This document shows positions 7,738 to 16,200 of a stretch of DNA of 46,107 nt, one piece after another (position 1 is the first letter of the stretch; each line of letters opens with the position of its first letter). The DNA is from an uncultured Saprospiraceae bacterium. GTDB lineage: Bacteria; Bacteroidota; Bacteroidia; Chitinophagales; Saprospiraceae. The translations under genes and the position numbers were made by a program. The stretch spans positions 1 to 46,107 of the forward strand of contig CAKZLL010000450.1 of NCBI GenBank assembly GCA_937125475.1, in the 5' to 3' direction. The notes beneath the pieces are model-generated. The model searched no databases. It worked only from the letters and a program-made list of their open reading frames with translations, and was not told the origin of the DNA.

Positions 7738-9129
7738 GTGGTTGCTGTCTCGATTTTTTCGGCGATGGCACTCGATCAATACCTTATTTTGGGCTTGCCT
7801 TTTGTATTTTTACTGGGCTTTCAGACCATCGTAGATTTTAAGAAAATATTTTGGTTATTAATGATCTGTTTACCATTATCGACTGAATTTGACATCTCTC
7901 ATTCATTAGCAACGGATCTACCTACTGAGCCGCTCACAGCAGGTTTATCCCTGGTTATTTTAATTTATTTGGCGGCTCATCCTCAGCGAATCAACTTTCA
8001 AGCGCTGAAACATCCGATAATAATTCTCTTAACTGCGCATTTGATATGGATGTTTTTCACGATGGTCAATTCTAATTTATTCATCGTTTCCTTGAAGTTT
8101 TTTATCGCCAAAATGTGGTATATCCTTACTTTTGTGGTCTTGACTATGCAAATTATCAAGGATGAAAAAGACTTTAAAACCTTCTTTTGGTGCGTATTTT
8201 CTTCGCTTTTATTCACAGCTGTTGTTATTTTAGGTCGTTTGTATAGCATTAATTTTGCTTTCGATGATGTTCAAAGTGCTATGCAGCCTTTTTATAGAAA
8301 TCATGTGAGTTATGCGGCTATTTTAGCGCTGTTTTATCCTTTTATATTCGTCGCTTTAGGCTGGTATAAAAGATGGAGTTTTACATGGTGGTTTCTGATT
8401 GGCTCTCTTTTTATCATGCTCATTGCCATTCAATATTCTTATACTCGAACGGCTTATTTAGCTTTGGTTATCGCATTAGGCGCGTGGTTAGTTATTAAAT
8501 TAAAACTAACGAAATACGTTTTAGCAGGTAGTTTAGTTGTCGCAATTGTTGGGATTAATTTTTTAATTAATAATAATAAATACCTCGATTTCGCGCCTAA
8601 TTATGATACAACGATTAGCCATAATGATTTTAATTCTTTGGTTGAAGCGACTTACAAACTCGAAGATATTTCGACAATGGAGCGCGTCTATCGTTGGGTT
8701 GCGGCATTTAGGATGAGTAAAGAAGAGTTAATTGTGGGGTATGGACCTGGAAATTTCTACAATTTTTATAAAGGCTATACCGTCAAAAAATTCAAAACTT
8801 ATGTGAGTGATAACCCTGAAAGGTCAGGTGTTCACAGTTATTTTTTGATGACTTTGGTTGAGCAAGGTGTGCTAGGATTGCTTATTTTTGTAGCGCTTAC
8901 CTTTGGAATTTTGATTTATGGAGAACGCATTTATCACCAAACTGACAATCGAATGCGTCGCCAAATTGTCATTGGTTTGATCCTTTCCATTATTGTAATT
9001 GATGCTTTTTTATTGATTAATGACTTAATCGAAACAGATAAAGTCGGTTCTTTTTATTTTATGAATATTGCTATTCTTGTTAATTTCGATTTAAAAAATC
9101 GGACGGAGAAAAAATTAAGTACTGAATAA
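7738..9129 (+). CDS. O-antigen ligase/polymerase-family membrane protein (Wzy/WaaL-like)
   Basis: This protein of about 463 residues has some 10-12 membrane segments. The large periplasmic loop includes YSYTRTAYLAL and, later, VGYGPGNFYNFYKGYT and SGVHSYFLMTLVEQGVLGLL. The arginine in the 'TRTA' segment and the histidine in the 'HSYFL' segment are the conserved Wzy_C family signature. It may polymerise or ligate lipid-linked glycan on the periplasmic face. The start is uncertain: the GTG at 7738 is the only standard start nearby, but the frame stays open back to 7669 with hydrophobic residues continuing the first membrane helix. The 3' end overlaps the convergent gene at 9115 by 15 bases. It is preceded by wzx- and wzz-like genes. 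Confidence 0.83.
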   Translation: MVAVSIFSAMALDQYLILGLPFVFLLGFQTIVDFKKIFWLLMICLPLSTEFDISHSLATDLPTEPLTAGLSLVILIYLAAHPQRINFQALKHPIIILLTAHLIWMFFTMVNSNLFIVSLKFFIAKMWYILTFVVLTMQIIKDEKDFKTFFWCVFSSLLFTAVVILGRLYSINFAFDDVQSAMQPFYRNHVSYAAILALFYPFIFVALGWYKRWSFTWWFLIGSLFIMLIAIQYSYTRTAYLALVIALGAWLVIKLKLTKYVLAGSLVVAIVGINFLINNNKYLDFAPNYDTTISHNDFNSLVEATYKLEDISTMERVYRWVAAFRMSKEELIVGYGPGNFYNFYKGYTVKKFKTYVSDNPERSGVHSYFLMTLVEQGVLGLLIFVALTFGILIYGERIYHQTDNRMRRQIVIGLILSIIVIDAFLLINDLIETDKVGSFYFMNIAILVNFDLKNRTEKKLSTE

Positions 9130-9954
9130 TTTTCTTTTATAAATCATCCAAAATGCTAAAAATGGCAATCCGCCATGCGCTAGTCTAAAAACGACTTCAT
9201 ACGCCCATAAATGCAAACTTTCCATTGGAATCATCAGATCAAAATGAGCTACTAACCGCGCAAATGCCGTCATTGTTCCCCAAATAATGCAATAAATTAA
9301 ACTCCCTTTTTCTAAAAAAGGAACAAACAAACTCATCGCAATAATCAAATCCAACATTCCAACAATTTTCAAAAACAAAAAAGCAGTTGATTCACTGATC
9401 CTAAAACCGTCGATCATCATTTGAACAAAATGAGCTGGTACAGGATAATACCCTAAAGCATATAAACCATGACCTAAAAAAGTGAGTGCAATTGCTATTT
9501 TTATAAAAAAAAGGAGGTTTTTCTGATTTTTAATAACAACTAAATACAGAAACACAGGCGTGGCGATTTGAATGGTAAATTCCAATAATTGCCCTATTTT
9601 CATAAATTTTTCAAGCCAATATAAACTCGCTAATAAGCACAAACTTATTGATCCAATGATCAAAAAATGCCTCAACCATTTTCTTTGAGGCGTAATAAAG
9701 ATAGCTGCTAATCCACAACAAACATATAAAATGCCCCAACCAATAATGAAAGATTGTATCCAAGAATTGATCGTTAAACTAGAGCTATAAGCTGCCCAAT
9801 CCATGCCCAAAAGCCATTGAATAGGACGAGCCATTATCTCTTCGTCCCACAATAATTCTCTTAATGGAATATCCCAAAAAAGATGTTGCCAAGCTCGTCC
9901 AAAGAAAATACTCACGGTTAGAAAGCGTAAAAATCCGATTTGGTGTTTCGTCAT
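9115..9954 (-). CDS. Conserved-looking polytopic membrane protein of unknown function
   Basis: I do not recognise this 279-residue protein. It has about seven to eight hydrophobic helices separated by short loops. Notable polar or aromatic positions include FFGRAWQHLFWD near residue 20, FLGHGLYALGYYP in the middle and a final RLAHGGLPFLAF segment. The histidines next to glycines inside helices (GHGLYALG, AHGG) recall DoxX-like or quinone-interacting membrane proteins, but this is only a resemblance. It overlaps the 3' end of the Wzy-like gene tail-to-tail by 15 bases, so the two cannot be co-transcribed. It is divergent from the M16 peptidase gene. Confidence 0.6.
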   Translation of the reverse strand: MTKHQIGFLRFLTVSIFFGRAWQHLFWDIPLRELLWDEEIMARPIQWLLGMDWAAYSSSLTINSWIQSFIIGWGILYVCCGLAAIFITPQRKWLRHFLIIGSISLCLLASLYWLEKFMKIGQLLEFTIQIATPVFLYLVVIKNQKNLLFFIKIAIALTFLGHGLYALGYYPVPAHFVQMMIDGFRISESTAFLFLKIVGMLDLIIAMSLFVPFLEKGSLIYCIIWGTMTAFARLVAHFDLMIPMESLHLWAYEVVFRLAHGGLPFLAFWMIYKRKLFST

Positions 9955-10044
9955 TCTAATAATATTGATGAATGAAATTTTTATAAAAATAATAACTCTT
10001 AGGAAATCAGTTAAGGGAGTTCATGAAAATCTCAACTATATCTG

Positions 10045-10052
10045 TATTTTTG
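10045..10052 (+). promoter_or_regulatory. -7 box for the M16 peptidase gene
   Basis: TATTTTTG fits TAnnTTTG exactly, about 80 bases before the start codon. No TTTG is visible at -33. Confidence 0.45.
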
Positions 10053-10133
10053 CCGTTGATAGAAATACATTTAATATTTCTAGGTTCAATAACGTATATA
10101 AAATACGGTGAGTAATCACAGACATTCAATAAA

Positions 10134-11378
10134 ATGATACAATTCGAAAGATTTCAACTTAACAACGGCTTGACAGTTATCGTACATGAGGACAAAGCGA
10201 CTCCGATGGCAACCGTTAATTTATTATATAAAGTAGGTTCAAAAGACGAACAACCCGATAAGACAGGATTTGCCCATCTTTTTGAGCATTTGATGTTTAG
10301 TGGTTCTGAAAATATAAAAGACTTCGATATTCCAATTCAGAACGCAGGAGGCGAAAGCAATGCTTTTACTAATAAGGATATTACAAATTTTTATGCCGTT
10401 TTGCCTGCTCCAAATTTAGAGACTGCTTTTTGGTTGGAGTCTGATAGAATGGCGGGTTTGAGTTTTGAGGAAGAAGGCTTGAAAGTGCAACGCAAAGTCG
10501 TTGTGGAGGAATTTAAAGAAACATGTCTTAATCAGCCTTACGGTGATGCTTGGCATCATTTAATGGGCTTGGCATACAAGGTTCATCCGTATAATTGGCC
10601 CACGATTGGCAAAGAAATTAGTCATATCGAAGATGCAACAATGGCTGATGTCAAAGCCTTTTTTCATCAATATTATCGCCCTAATAATGCTATTTTGGTT
10701 GTCTCTGGCAATGTAAAAACAACCGAAGTACTCAAATTAGCGGATAAATGGTTTGGTTCAATTCCTGCAGGAACACAACCTAAAAAAGAAACCATACACG
10801 AACCGCCACAAGAAGAATTCCGATTTAAAGAAGTCGTTAAAGCTGTGCCTCTAGATATCATTTATTTGGCATTTCACATTCCGAATCGAAATCATCCAGA
10901 TTATCATAAAATTGACTTATTATCGGATGTTTTGAGTAATGGCGCATCTGCTAGGCTGTTCAGGCGTTTGTTAAAAGAACAAAAATTATTTACTGACATT
11001 GATTGTTATATAACTGGCAGTTTAGATCCTGGTTTATTTATAATCGAAGGAAAACCCGCTCATGGCGTGACGATTGAGCAAGCAGAAGCCGCTATTTGGA
11101 AAGAATTGGATCAGTTAAAAGCGGAAAGAATTTCGGAACATGAGTTACAAAAATTGAAAAATAAAGTCGAAAGTTTATTAGCTTTTTCAGAATCTAGTAG
11201 CATGACTAAAGCGATGAATTTGGCATTTTTTGAATTAATTGGTGATGCTAATTTAATTAATCAACAAGCAGATTCTTATCAAAAAGTCACGGTTGAAGAT
11301 ATTTATGAAATGGCCAATCAAGTGTTAAGAAAAGAAAATTGCTCAGAATTGAGGTATCTCGCAAAAAGAGATAATTAA
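10134..11378 (+). CDS. M16-family (insulinase/PqqL-like) zinc peptidase
   Basis: This 414-residue protein is one M16 repeat unit pair. The inverted zinc motif HLFEH is at 48-52 (H48, E51, H52), and the distal glutamate lies in VVVEEFKE near residues 125-126, the expected 70-76 residues further on. The N-terminal strand QLNNGLTVIVHED and the GGESNAFTNKDITNFY segment (72-87) are standard for the family. The C-terminal half has the PNRNHPDYHKIDLLSDVLS and FRRLLKEQK elements of the inactive homologous domain. No signal peptide is seen, so the protein is cytoplasmic or exported by another route. Family members degrade or process peptides; its substrate is unknown. It is monocistronic, ending in a long terminator hairpin. 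Confidence 0.92.
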   Translation: MIQFERFQLNNGLTVIVHEDKATPMATVNLLYKVGSKDEQPDKTGFAHLFEHLMFSGSENIKDFDIPIQNAGGESNAFTNKDITNFYAVLPAPNLETAFWLESDRMAGLSFEEEGLKVQRKVVVEEFKETCLNQPYGDAWHHLMGLAYKVHPYNWPTIGKEISHIEDATMADVKAFFHQYYRPNNAILVVSGNVKTTEVLKLADKWFGSIPAGTQPKKETIHEPPQEEFRFKEVVKAVPLDIIYLAFHIPNRNHPDYHKIDLLSDVLSNGASARLFRRLLKEQKLFTDIDCYITGSLDPGLFIIEGKPAHGVTIEQAEAAIWKELDQLKAERISEHELQKLKNKVESLLAFSESSSMTKAMNLAFFELIGDANLINQQADSYQKVTVEDIYEMANQVLRKENCSELRYLAKRDN

Positions 11379-11402
11379 TCTAAGTTGAAAGAATACCTAT
11401 AG

Positions 11403-11461
11403 AAAGTCAACAAAATATAGAACAGTCATAGGGAATTGGTTTTCTATATTTTGTTGACTTT
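11403..11461. terminator. Long intrinsic terminator hairpin
   Basis: A perfect 20-bp stem (11403-11422 with 11442-11461, starting AAAGTCAACAAAATATAGAA) encloses a 19-base loop and is followed by T-rich sequence. It separates the convergent M16 and truncated-haemoglobin genes. Confidence 0.85.
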
Positions 11462-11477
11462 TTTAATAATAGACCGA

Positions 11478-11870
11478 TTACATCAAAGGTTTGGCGTTAG
11501 GCTTACTTGCAAAATAGGCTATTTTTGATTGAAACATTAGAGCCATATTATTTGCTCTCTTTTTTGTTTCATCCGCTTTTTCTCCACTAAAATGATGATC
11601 AACCGTTTCCGTAAATAATTCAACCCATTTTGAAAAATGAACTTCAGTAATTGGAAATCCGAGGTGTTTAGAAAAAGGATTGCCTTTGTATCCTCTTTGA
11701 AAAAAAAGCACTGTATTCCAAAAATCATACATTCGATTTAGATGCTTCTCCCAATCCTTTCCCTGAATTCGAGTTGCAAATACAGGTGAAAGTAGTTGAT
11801 CATTTTTAACTTTAAGATAGAAGTCATCTACTAATATTTTGATGTCTTCTATATCTTCAATATCGGTCAT
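11478..11870 (-). CDS. Group III truncated haemoglobin
   Basis: This 130-residue protein aligns by eye with group III truncated globins such as Campylobacter Ctb. The B-helix tyrosine is in DDFYLKV (Y18), the E-helix region is HLNRMYDFW, the proximal histidine is in FSKHLGF (H69), and the following HFSKWVELF carries the conserved G-helix tryptophan. Such proteins bind O2 or NO and are usually tied to nitrosative stress or low oxygen; that role is inferred here. Its start codon overlaps the stop of the cupin gene (ATGA at 11867-11870), so the two are translationally coupled in an operon with the small membrane protein at 12168. The operon has its own promoter and a large inverted repeat (12569-12606). 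Confidence 0.9.
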   Translation of the reverse strand: MTDIEDIEDIKILVDDFYLKVKNDQLLSPVFATRIQGKDWEKHLNRMYDFWNTVLFFQRGYKGNPFSKHLGFPITEVHFSKWVELFTETVDHHFSGEKADETKKRANNMALMFQSKIAYFASKPNAKPLM

Positions 11871-12163
11871 TTTTTACTTTTTTCAAATGTAATTTTAGCT
11901 TTACTATCCAAAATTAATAAACATCTTCCACTTTCTAAAACCCTAAAGGAATGTTTTACTGTTTTAGGAATTTGTATAGAATCATTGGCGCAAAGCACTT
12001 GTGAAATATCTCCTAAAAGGAATTCAATTTTCCCATTGATAACTAAGAATACTGCATCTTTATCTGAATAATGAGGCTTCATTGTTGCATCTTTTTCAGG
12101 ATTTGCAACTAAGGTTTTGAATGAATCATTAATATGTAAAGGCGAAAAACTAACTTTTTTCAT
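11867..12163 (-). CDS. Small cupin-domain protein
   Basis: This 98-residue protein has a single double-stranded beta-helix. The first cupin motif is degenerate (PHYSDKDAVFLVINGKIEF, with one His) and the second contains SIQIPKTVKHSF with a histidine. Metal binding would therefore use few ligands. Small cupins of this kind are often found beside truncated haemoglobin genes, which fits the four-base overlap with the downstream globin gene. No catalytic function can be assigned. It lies four bases from the upstream membrane protein gene, confirming a three-gene operon. Confidence 0.78.
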   Translation of the reverse strand: MKKVSFSPLHINDSFKTLVANPEKDATMKPHYSDKDAVFLVINGKIEFLLGDISQVLCANDSIQIPKTVKHSFRVLESGRCLLILDSKAKITFEKSKK

Positions 12164-12167
12164 AATT

Positions 12168-12506
12168 TTAAAATATTAAACTCAATAAAGGAACAATGAT
12201 GTGTATCAAAATCGTAATCAAATAAAATGTAATTGTTATTCTTGTGTGCTGTGCTCCAATATTTAAAATAATATTAGCAAACAAAAGAAGAATACTCAAA
12301 CCAGCAAACGGCACGAACAAAAAAGAATAAGACATTAATAAAATTCCCATCGGCATAATCATTGTAGGAAGGGAAACCAAAGGAATTAAATACCATAATG
12401 TCCTGTCTTTCATCTGCTTATCGCAAAAATCAAGGTACTTTTGAACTAAGCTAATTTGACTTTTTTTCTTTGTATATGTTATATTTATTGCTGGATGTTG
12501 TTGCAT
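12168..12506 (-). CDS. Small membrane protein heading the cupin-globin operon
   Basis: I do not recognise this 112-residue protein. A charged N-terminal 37 residues with LVQKYLDFCDKQMKDRTLWYLI leads into three hydrophobic helices at about 40-57, 62-85 and 92-111, giving a likely N-in topology. Its stop codon is four bases from the cupin start, so it is the first gene of the operon that ends with a group III truncated haemoglobin. A function in respiratory adaptation is only suggested by that company. A perfect TATATTTG box lies about 34 bases before the start codon. Confidence 0.65.
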   Translation of the reverse strand: MQQHPAINITYTKKKSQISLVQKYLDFCDKQMKDRTLWYLIPLVSLPTMIMPMGILLMSYSFLFVPFAGLSILLLFANIILNIGAQHTRITITFYLITILIHIIVPLLSLIF

Positions 12507-12539
12507 TTTTTTAAATTTTAATTGTTTAAATCAATACTA

Positions 12540-12547
12540 CAAATATA
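12540..12547 (-). promoter_or_regulatory. -7 box of the membrane protein-cupin-globin operon
   Basis: TATATTTG on the minus strand matches TAnnTTTG exactly. The expected -33 position holds no TTTG; instead one arm of the 12569-12606 inverted repeat starts there, an arrangement that fits an activator-dependent promoter. Confidence 0.55.
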
Positions 12548-12568
12548 GAGGGTGGAAAGCTCGAAATT

Positions 12569-12606
12569 GATGATAAAAATCCTAAAATAGAATGATTTTT
12601 ATCATC
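12569..12606. promoter_or_regulatory. Perfect 13-bp inverted repeat, candidate activator site
   Basis: GATGATAAAAATC (12569-12581) and GATTTTTATCATC (12594-12606) are perfect complements with a 12-base spacer. The centre is about 54 bases upstream of the transcription start predicted from the -7 box at 12540. The bound factor is not known. Confidence 0.5.
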
Positions 12607-12633
12607 ATGGGAGCGACACCATCCATACAAAAA

Positions 12634-12659
12634 AAGAGGAAGCCTTTCGGATTCCTCTT
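12634..12659 (-). terminator. Intrinsic terminator-like hairpin, minus strand
   Basis: AAGAGGAAGCC pairs with GGATTCCTCTT (one mismatch) around a four-base loop, and reading on the minus strand it is followed by a run of T. No clear gene ends just upstream of it on that strand, so what it terminates is unclear. Confidence 0.6.
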
Positions 12660-12727
12660 ACACATTGAACCTCAAACGGCTCAACTCATCATTTTTTACA
12701 TAAAAAATATTCTGGTAAATTTTATTG

Positions 12728-12857
12728 GTTCTTTGATCATTTTTGCCAAAACAAGGAAGTGAACTCAAGTCACTTCCTTCCTAATTTTTCATTTTCAATA
12801 AATGATATTTTTGAAAATTAGCTTGAATTTCAAATCTGGCAAAAATGATCAAAGAAC
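12728..12857. repeat. Nested inverted-repeat element
   Basis: A perfect 20-bp inverted repeat (12728-12747 with 12838-12857, starting GTTCTTTGATCATTTTTGCC) encloses a second hairpin with a 10-bp perfect stem (AAGGAAGTGA at 12753-12762 with TCACTTCCTT at 12770-12779), and a weaker one (CTAATTTT with AAAATTAG, 12781-12821). No reading frame is evident. It may be a miniature mobile element or a structured RNA. The gene-free stretch 12507-13288 holds this element, the operon promoter region, the terminator-like hairpin and the repeat at 13014. Confidence 0.55.
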
Positions 12858-13013
12858 TCTTTTATTTCACAGATATGATTAATACTATTACGCCAATAAT
12901 TGAAAAAGGGTTGTGTCATTGATAATAATAAAAGTATTAAAAGAATACTATTGCATATGAAAAAAACACTCCTCATACGACTGATCAACAAAATAAGTGG
13001 CTTGATATTAGAC

Positions 13014-13277
13014 AGACTTGTACGGCGGCTAGTGATTGAATACGCTGTAACAAAAGTTATTTAATATTTTAGTTGCAGCGCAACGACACCGTTTGTAGTA
13101 AATGATTAAGACGTTAAATTTTAGGTACAGCGTACCGACACAAAACACAAACATTTGATTAACAACACATTATATTTAGGTATCGGTGCGCTGCACCTAA
13201 AAAAATCCATTTATTTATAGCTACAAACGGTATCGGTTCTCTGAACCTAGGTCTTAAATAACTTTTGTTACAGCGTA
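13014..13277. repeat. Hairpin-rich palindromic repeat element, copy 1
   Basis: The element starts with GACTTGTACGGCGG. A perfect 24-bp inverted repeat joins 13041-13064 and 13254-13277, and CCGTTTGTAG (13089-13098) pairs with CTACAAACGG (13221-13230). Between them are four short hairpins with 3-base loops: GTTGC-AGC-GCAAC (13072), GGTAC-AGC-GTACC (13124), GGTGC-GCT-GCACC (13185) and GGTTC-TCT-GAACC (13235). The first two are in one orientation and the last two in the other. The right-hand terminal sequence seen in copy 2 is missing; the element stops 11 bases before the end of the helicase gene. Confidence 0.8.
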
Positions 13278-13288
13278 CTTAGATATAG

Positions 13289-16200
13289 CTATAATTCTTT
13301 TTTGAGTACAAAAGGCATGGTTTCAGCAATAGATGTAATGAGTTTTATAGCGGCTTTTTCGGGTGCATGCCACCAATTTTTTGTCCAAATACGATGGTAT
13401 TTTAATCCATAGTTTTCAAATATTTTTTGGCGATGCAAGTCATAAATATAGGCTTCGTTGGTATTGTGCCAAGTTGTTCCGTCGCATTCGATGGCAATTT
13501 TTGGTTGAAAAAGCTCATCCAAAATAACCATATCAATTTGATAACCACCAAAAGGGTATTGAAAAGCAATATAATGCGGATCAATATGATCGGACAAATA
13601 TTCAAAAATTAATTGCTGGAAAGGATGAATGTCTCGCTCAGTAATGGTCTCATAATGAGGAGAGTCTTCACTATTTTGACTCAACAATTCTAAAACCGCT
13701 TGCCTTCGAGGCTCGTCTAATTCTTCTACACTTTGACAATAATCTAAATACGCATACAAAACAGCTTTCCCTTTCACGCCTTTTCGCTCAATTTCCCGCT
13801 GGTATTTTGCAATATAATAATCCTGAGGAATGGAAGTCAAGAGATATAATTTCTTTTTGGCTCTTGTGATAATAACATTCAACAATTTATAACCGCGCTC
13901 GAAGTTATTCAATGGACCAAAATTCTGAATAAATTTCTCCTTTTTATTGATACCAAAAGTGGTAGAAATGATGATAATATCGCGCTCATCTCCTTGTATA
14001 TTTTCTAAATTTTTAACAAACCATTCGTCTGTTTGATTGATCAAATTCATTTTTTCTCGAAAAGCTTTATCCTTAACCGCAGTCGAATAAATCAAATCCT
14101 TAATCAAATTCCGCTGTGTCATATTAAAAGTAGCAATACCCAAACTAGGATAACGACCATTTTTATAAGGCAAAATTTCTGTCCGAATGACCTCAATGAC
14201 TTTTTCGGCTTCTGCCAAATTGCTCGCATCTTGATACAAACCATCGACTTGAATGAATCTAATCGGTTGATAACGAGACATAGAAGGAATCGGAACTAAT
14301 CGTTTGCCATAAAATGCTGCATTGGAAAAATCAATCAAATAAGGATGTTTCGAGCGATAATGAAAATCCAAATACGATACATTAGTAAGTGCTGAATTGA
14401 GTTTATTACCAAATTCTAAAAGCGACTCACTACCTGCCAAAAATAATGGATCATGCTGATCAATTGCTTGTTGTTCTTCGCCTGTTTCTGCTTCGATTTC
14501 GTCATTTGTCTCCAGTAAAATATCGGATGCAAAATAGCTAGAAGGAGGCATTTGCTGTTTATCTCCCGAAATGACTTTTATTTTGCCACGATAGAATGCA
14601 GAAAATGTATCTTCTAGCCGCAATTGACTGGCTTCATCAAAAATGACCAAATCAAACAAGCCTTTTTTAAGCGGTAAAACAGAACTACACACCACTGGAC
14701 TAACTAACAAAACAGGAAAAATAGTAGAAAATAATTCAAACTCCTCTTGCACTATTTTTCGGAGTGAATTTCGTTTAGAATACTTACTGTTTTTTCGGTA
14801 ATTAAATAGCCATTTGATATTACTTTTAGTATTGAAATCTCGAATCTTTTGGTTCTGATGACGCGACCAATATCTTAAAATTTTATCTTTTTGTTCCTTT
14901 TTAACCGTTTTTTGAAGCTCGATTATTTTATCTAATGCTTGATTATTTTCATTAAAAGGCCCGATTTCAGTTTCTTTTTCGGATAGAAATAAATCAAAAT
15001 ATTCCAGCGTAAAAACGGATAGCCAATCTTTGGTATTACTAACATTTTCGCGCAAGCTTTTTAATACTTTTTGGAAAGCAGGCGGCTGGCTTTCAAAGAA
15101 ATACCTCCAATGATAATAGCCCCGAAAATGAGGTCGAAGCAAGCTACTTTCGCCTGTAAATAGTTGTAGTTCTTTGATTTCTGCTTTGACTTCCGTCAAA
15201 TTGTCCGTAGTTACTGTCCAACTTTTGGGCGGAGCGAGTAGCTTATTTTTTAATAACGCTGTTTTGATTTGTTGGTATAACTCATGAGTGCTTACCCAAT
15301 GTTTAACCACCATTTTATGTGATTTCAAAAAATAAGCCTTGAATTTAGTCCATTTCTGATTGTTAATCGAATAATCTTTTGCTAGGTTATTTTCTTTGAA
15401 TGTCAATTCTTCCCAATGCTCAACAAAAGCCAATGCAAATTTTTCAACTCCTCTTATATCCTGAAAAAACCGTTTTTCAACCCCAACTTGATATTGTTCC
15501 ATAAAGCGAGATCCAGCGTATTTATCTAATAAAAAACACGGCTTTTTGACTGCTTCAAATAAATCGGCGGCTTGTCTCACGACTAAATTTAGCGCAGCAT
15601 ATTCTTCTCCATTCAACTCTAAACCTAAATCATCCAGCAAAAAACGAAGTACAAAACCAGCTCGTTGCAATCTAATATGTTCTGCTATAAGTTGCTGAGT
15701 ATCTTGATCATTTAAGACTTTTTTTAATAAATGATGATGTTGAACGTTTACTTTATCAGTGAGTTCTTCTAGCTGTTTTAGATTATTATCATAATTAATC
15801 TCACTAAACCGCGCATTTACTTTCATGCCGTTTTTTTCTAAAGAACGAACATGATCAATTATTTTTTTACGATCTCGATTCACATCATCAATCGTTGTGC
15901 AAAGCTGCGCTAAACCAATGTCTTTCAAATTATTTTCAATGACTTCGAGCGCTGTTTTTTTCTCACAAACGACTAAGATTTTTTTATGGTTTTCGAGCGC
16001 GTTTGTAATAATCGCGGTAATACTTTGGCTTTTTCCAGTTCCAGGCGGTCCTTGAATGACTTTACATTCCGTTTTAGTAATAGAATGGATAATTTCTTGC
16101 TGGCTCGGATCCGTCTCGACAGCCGCATTCTTGGAGTTTTTGAACGGCTCTACAATGATTGATTTATTGTCAAATTCAACAGCAAGTTGATCAATATCTT

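Noticed and set aside
12958..13065. Small plus-strand frame of 35 codons starting MKKTLLIRLINK
   Set aside because: Its second half is made entirely from the repeat element, it has only an imperfect -7 box and no family resemblance; it is more likely a truncated remnant or chance.
14033..14299. Plus-strand frames inside the helicase gene (also 13427-13612)
   Set aside because: They lie wholly inside the helicase-nuclease gene on the other strand and show no domain pattern.
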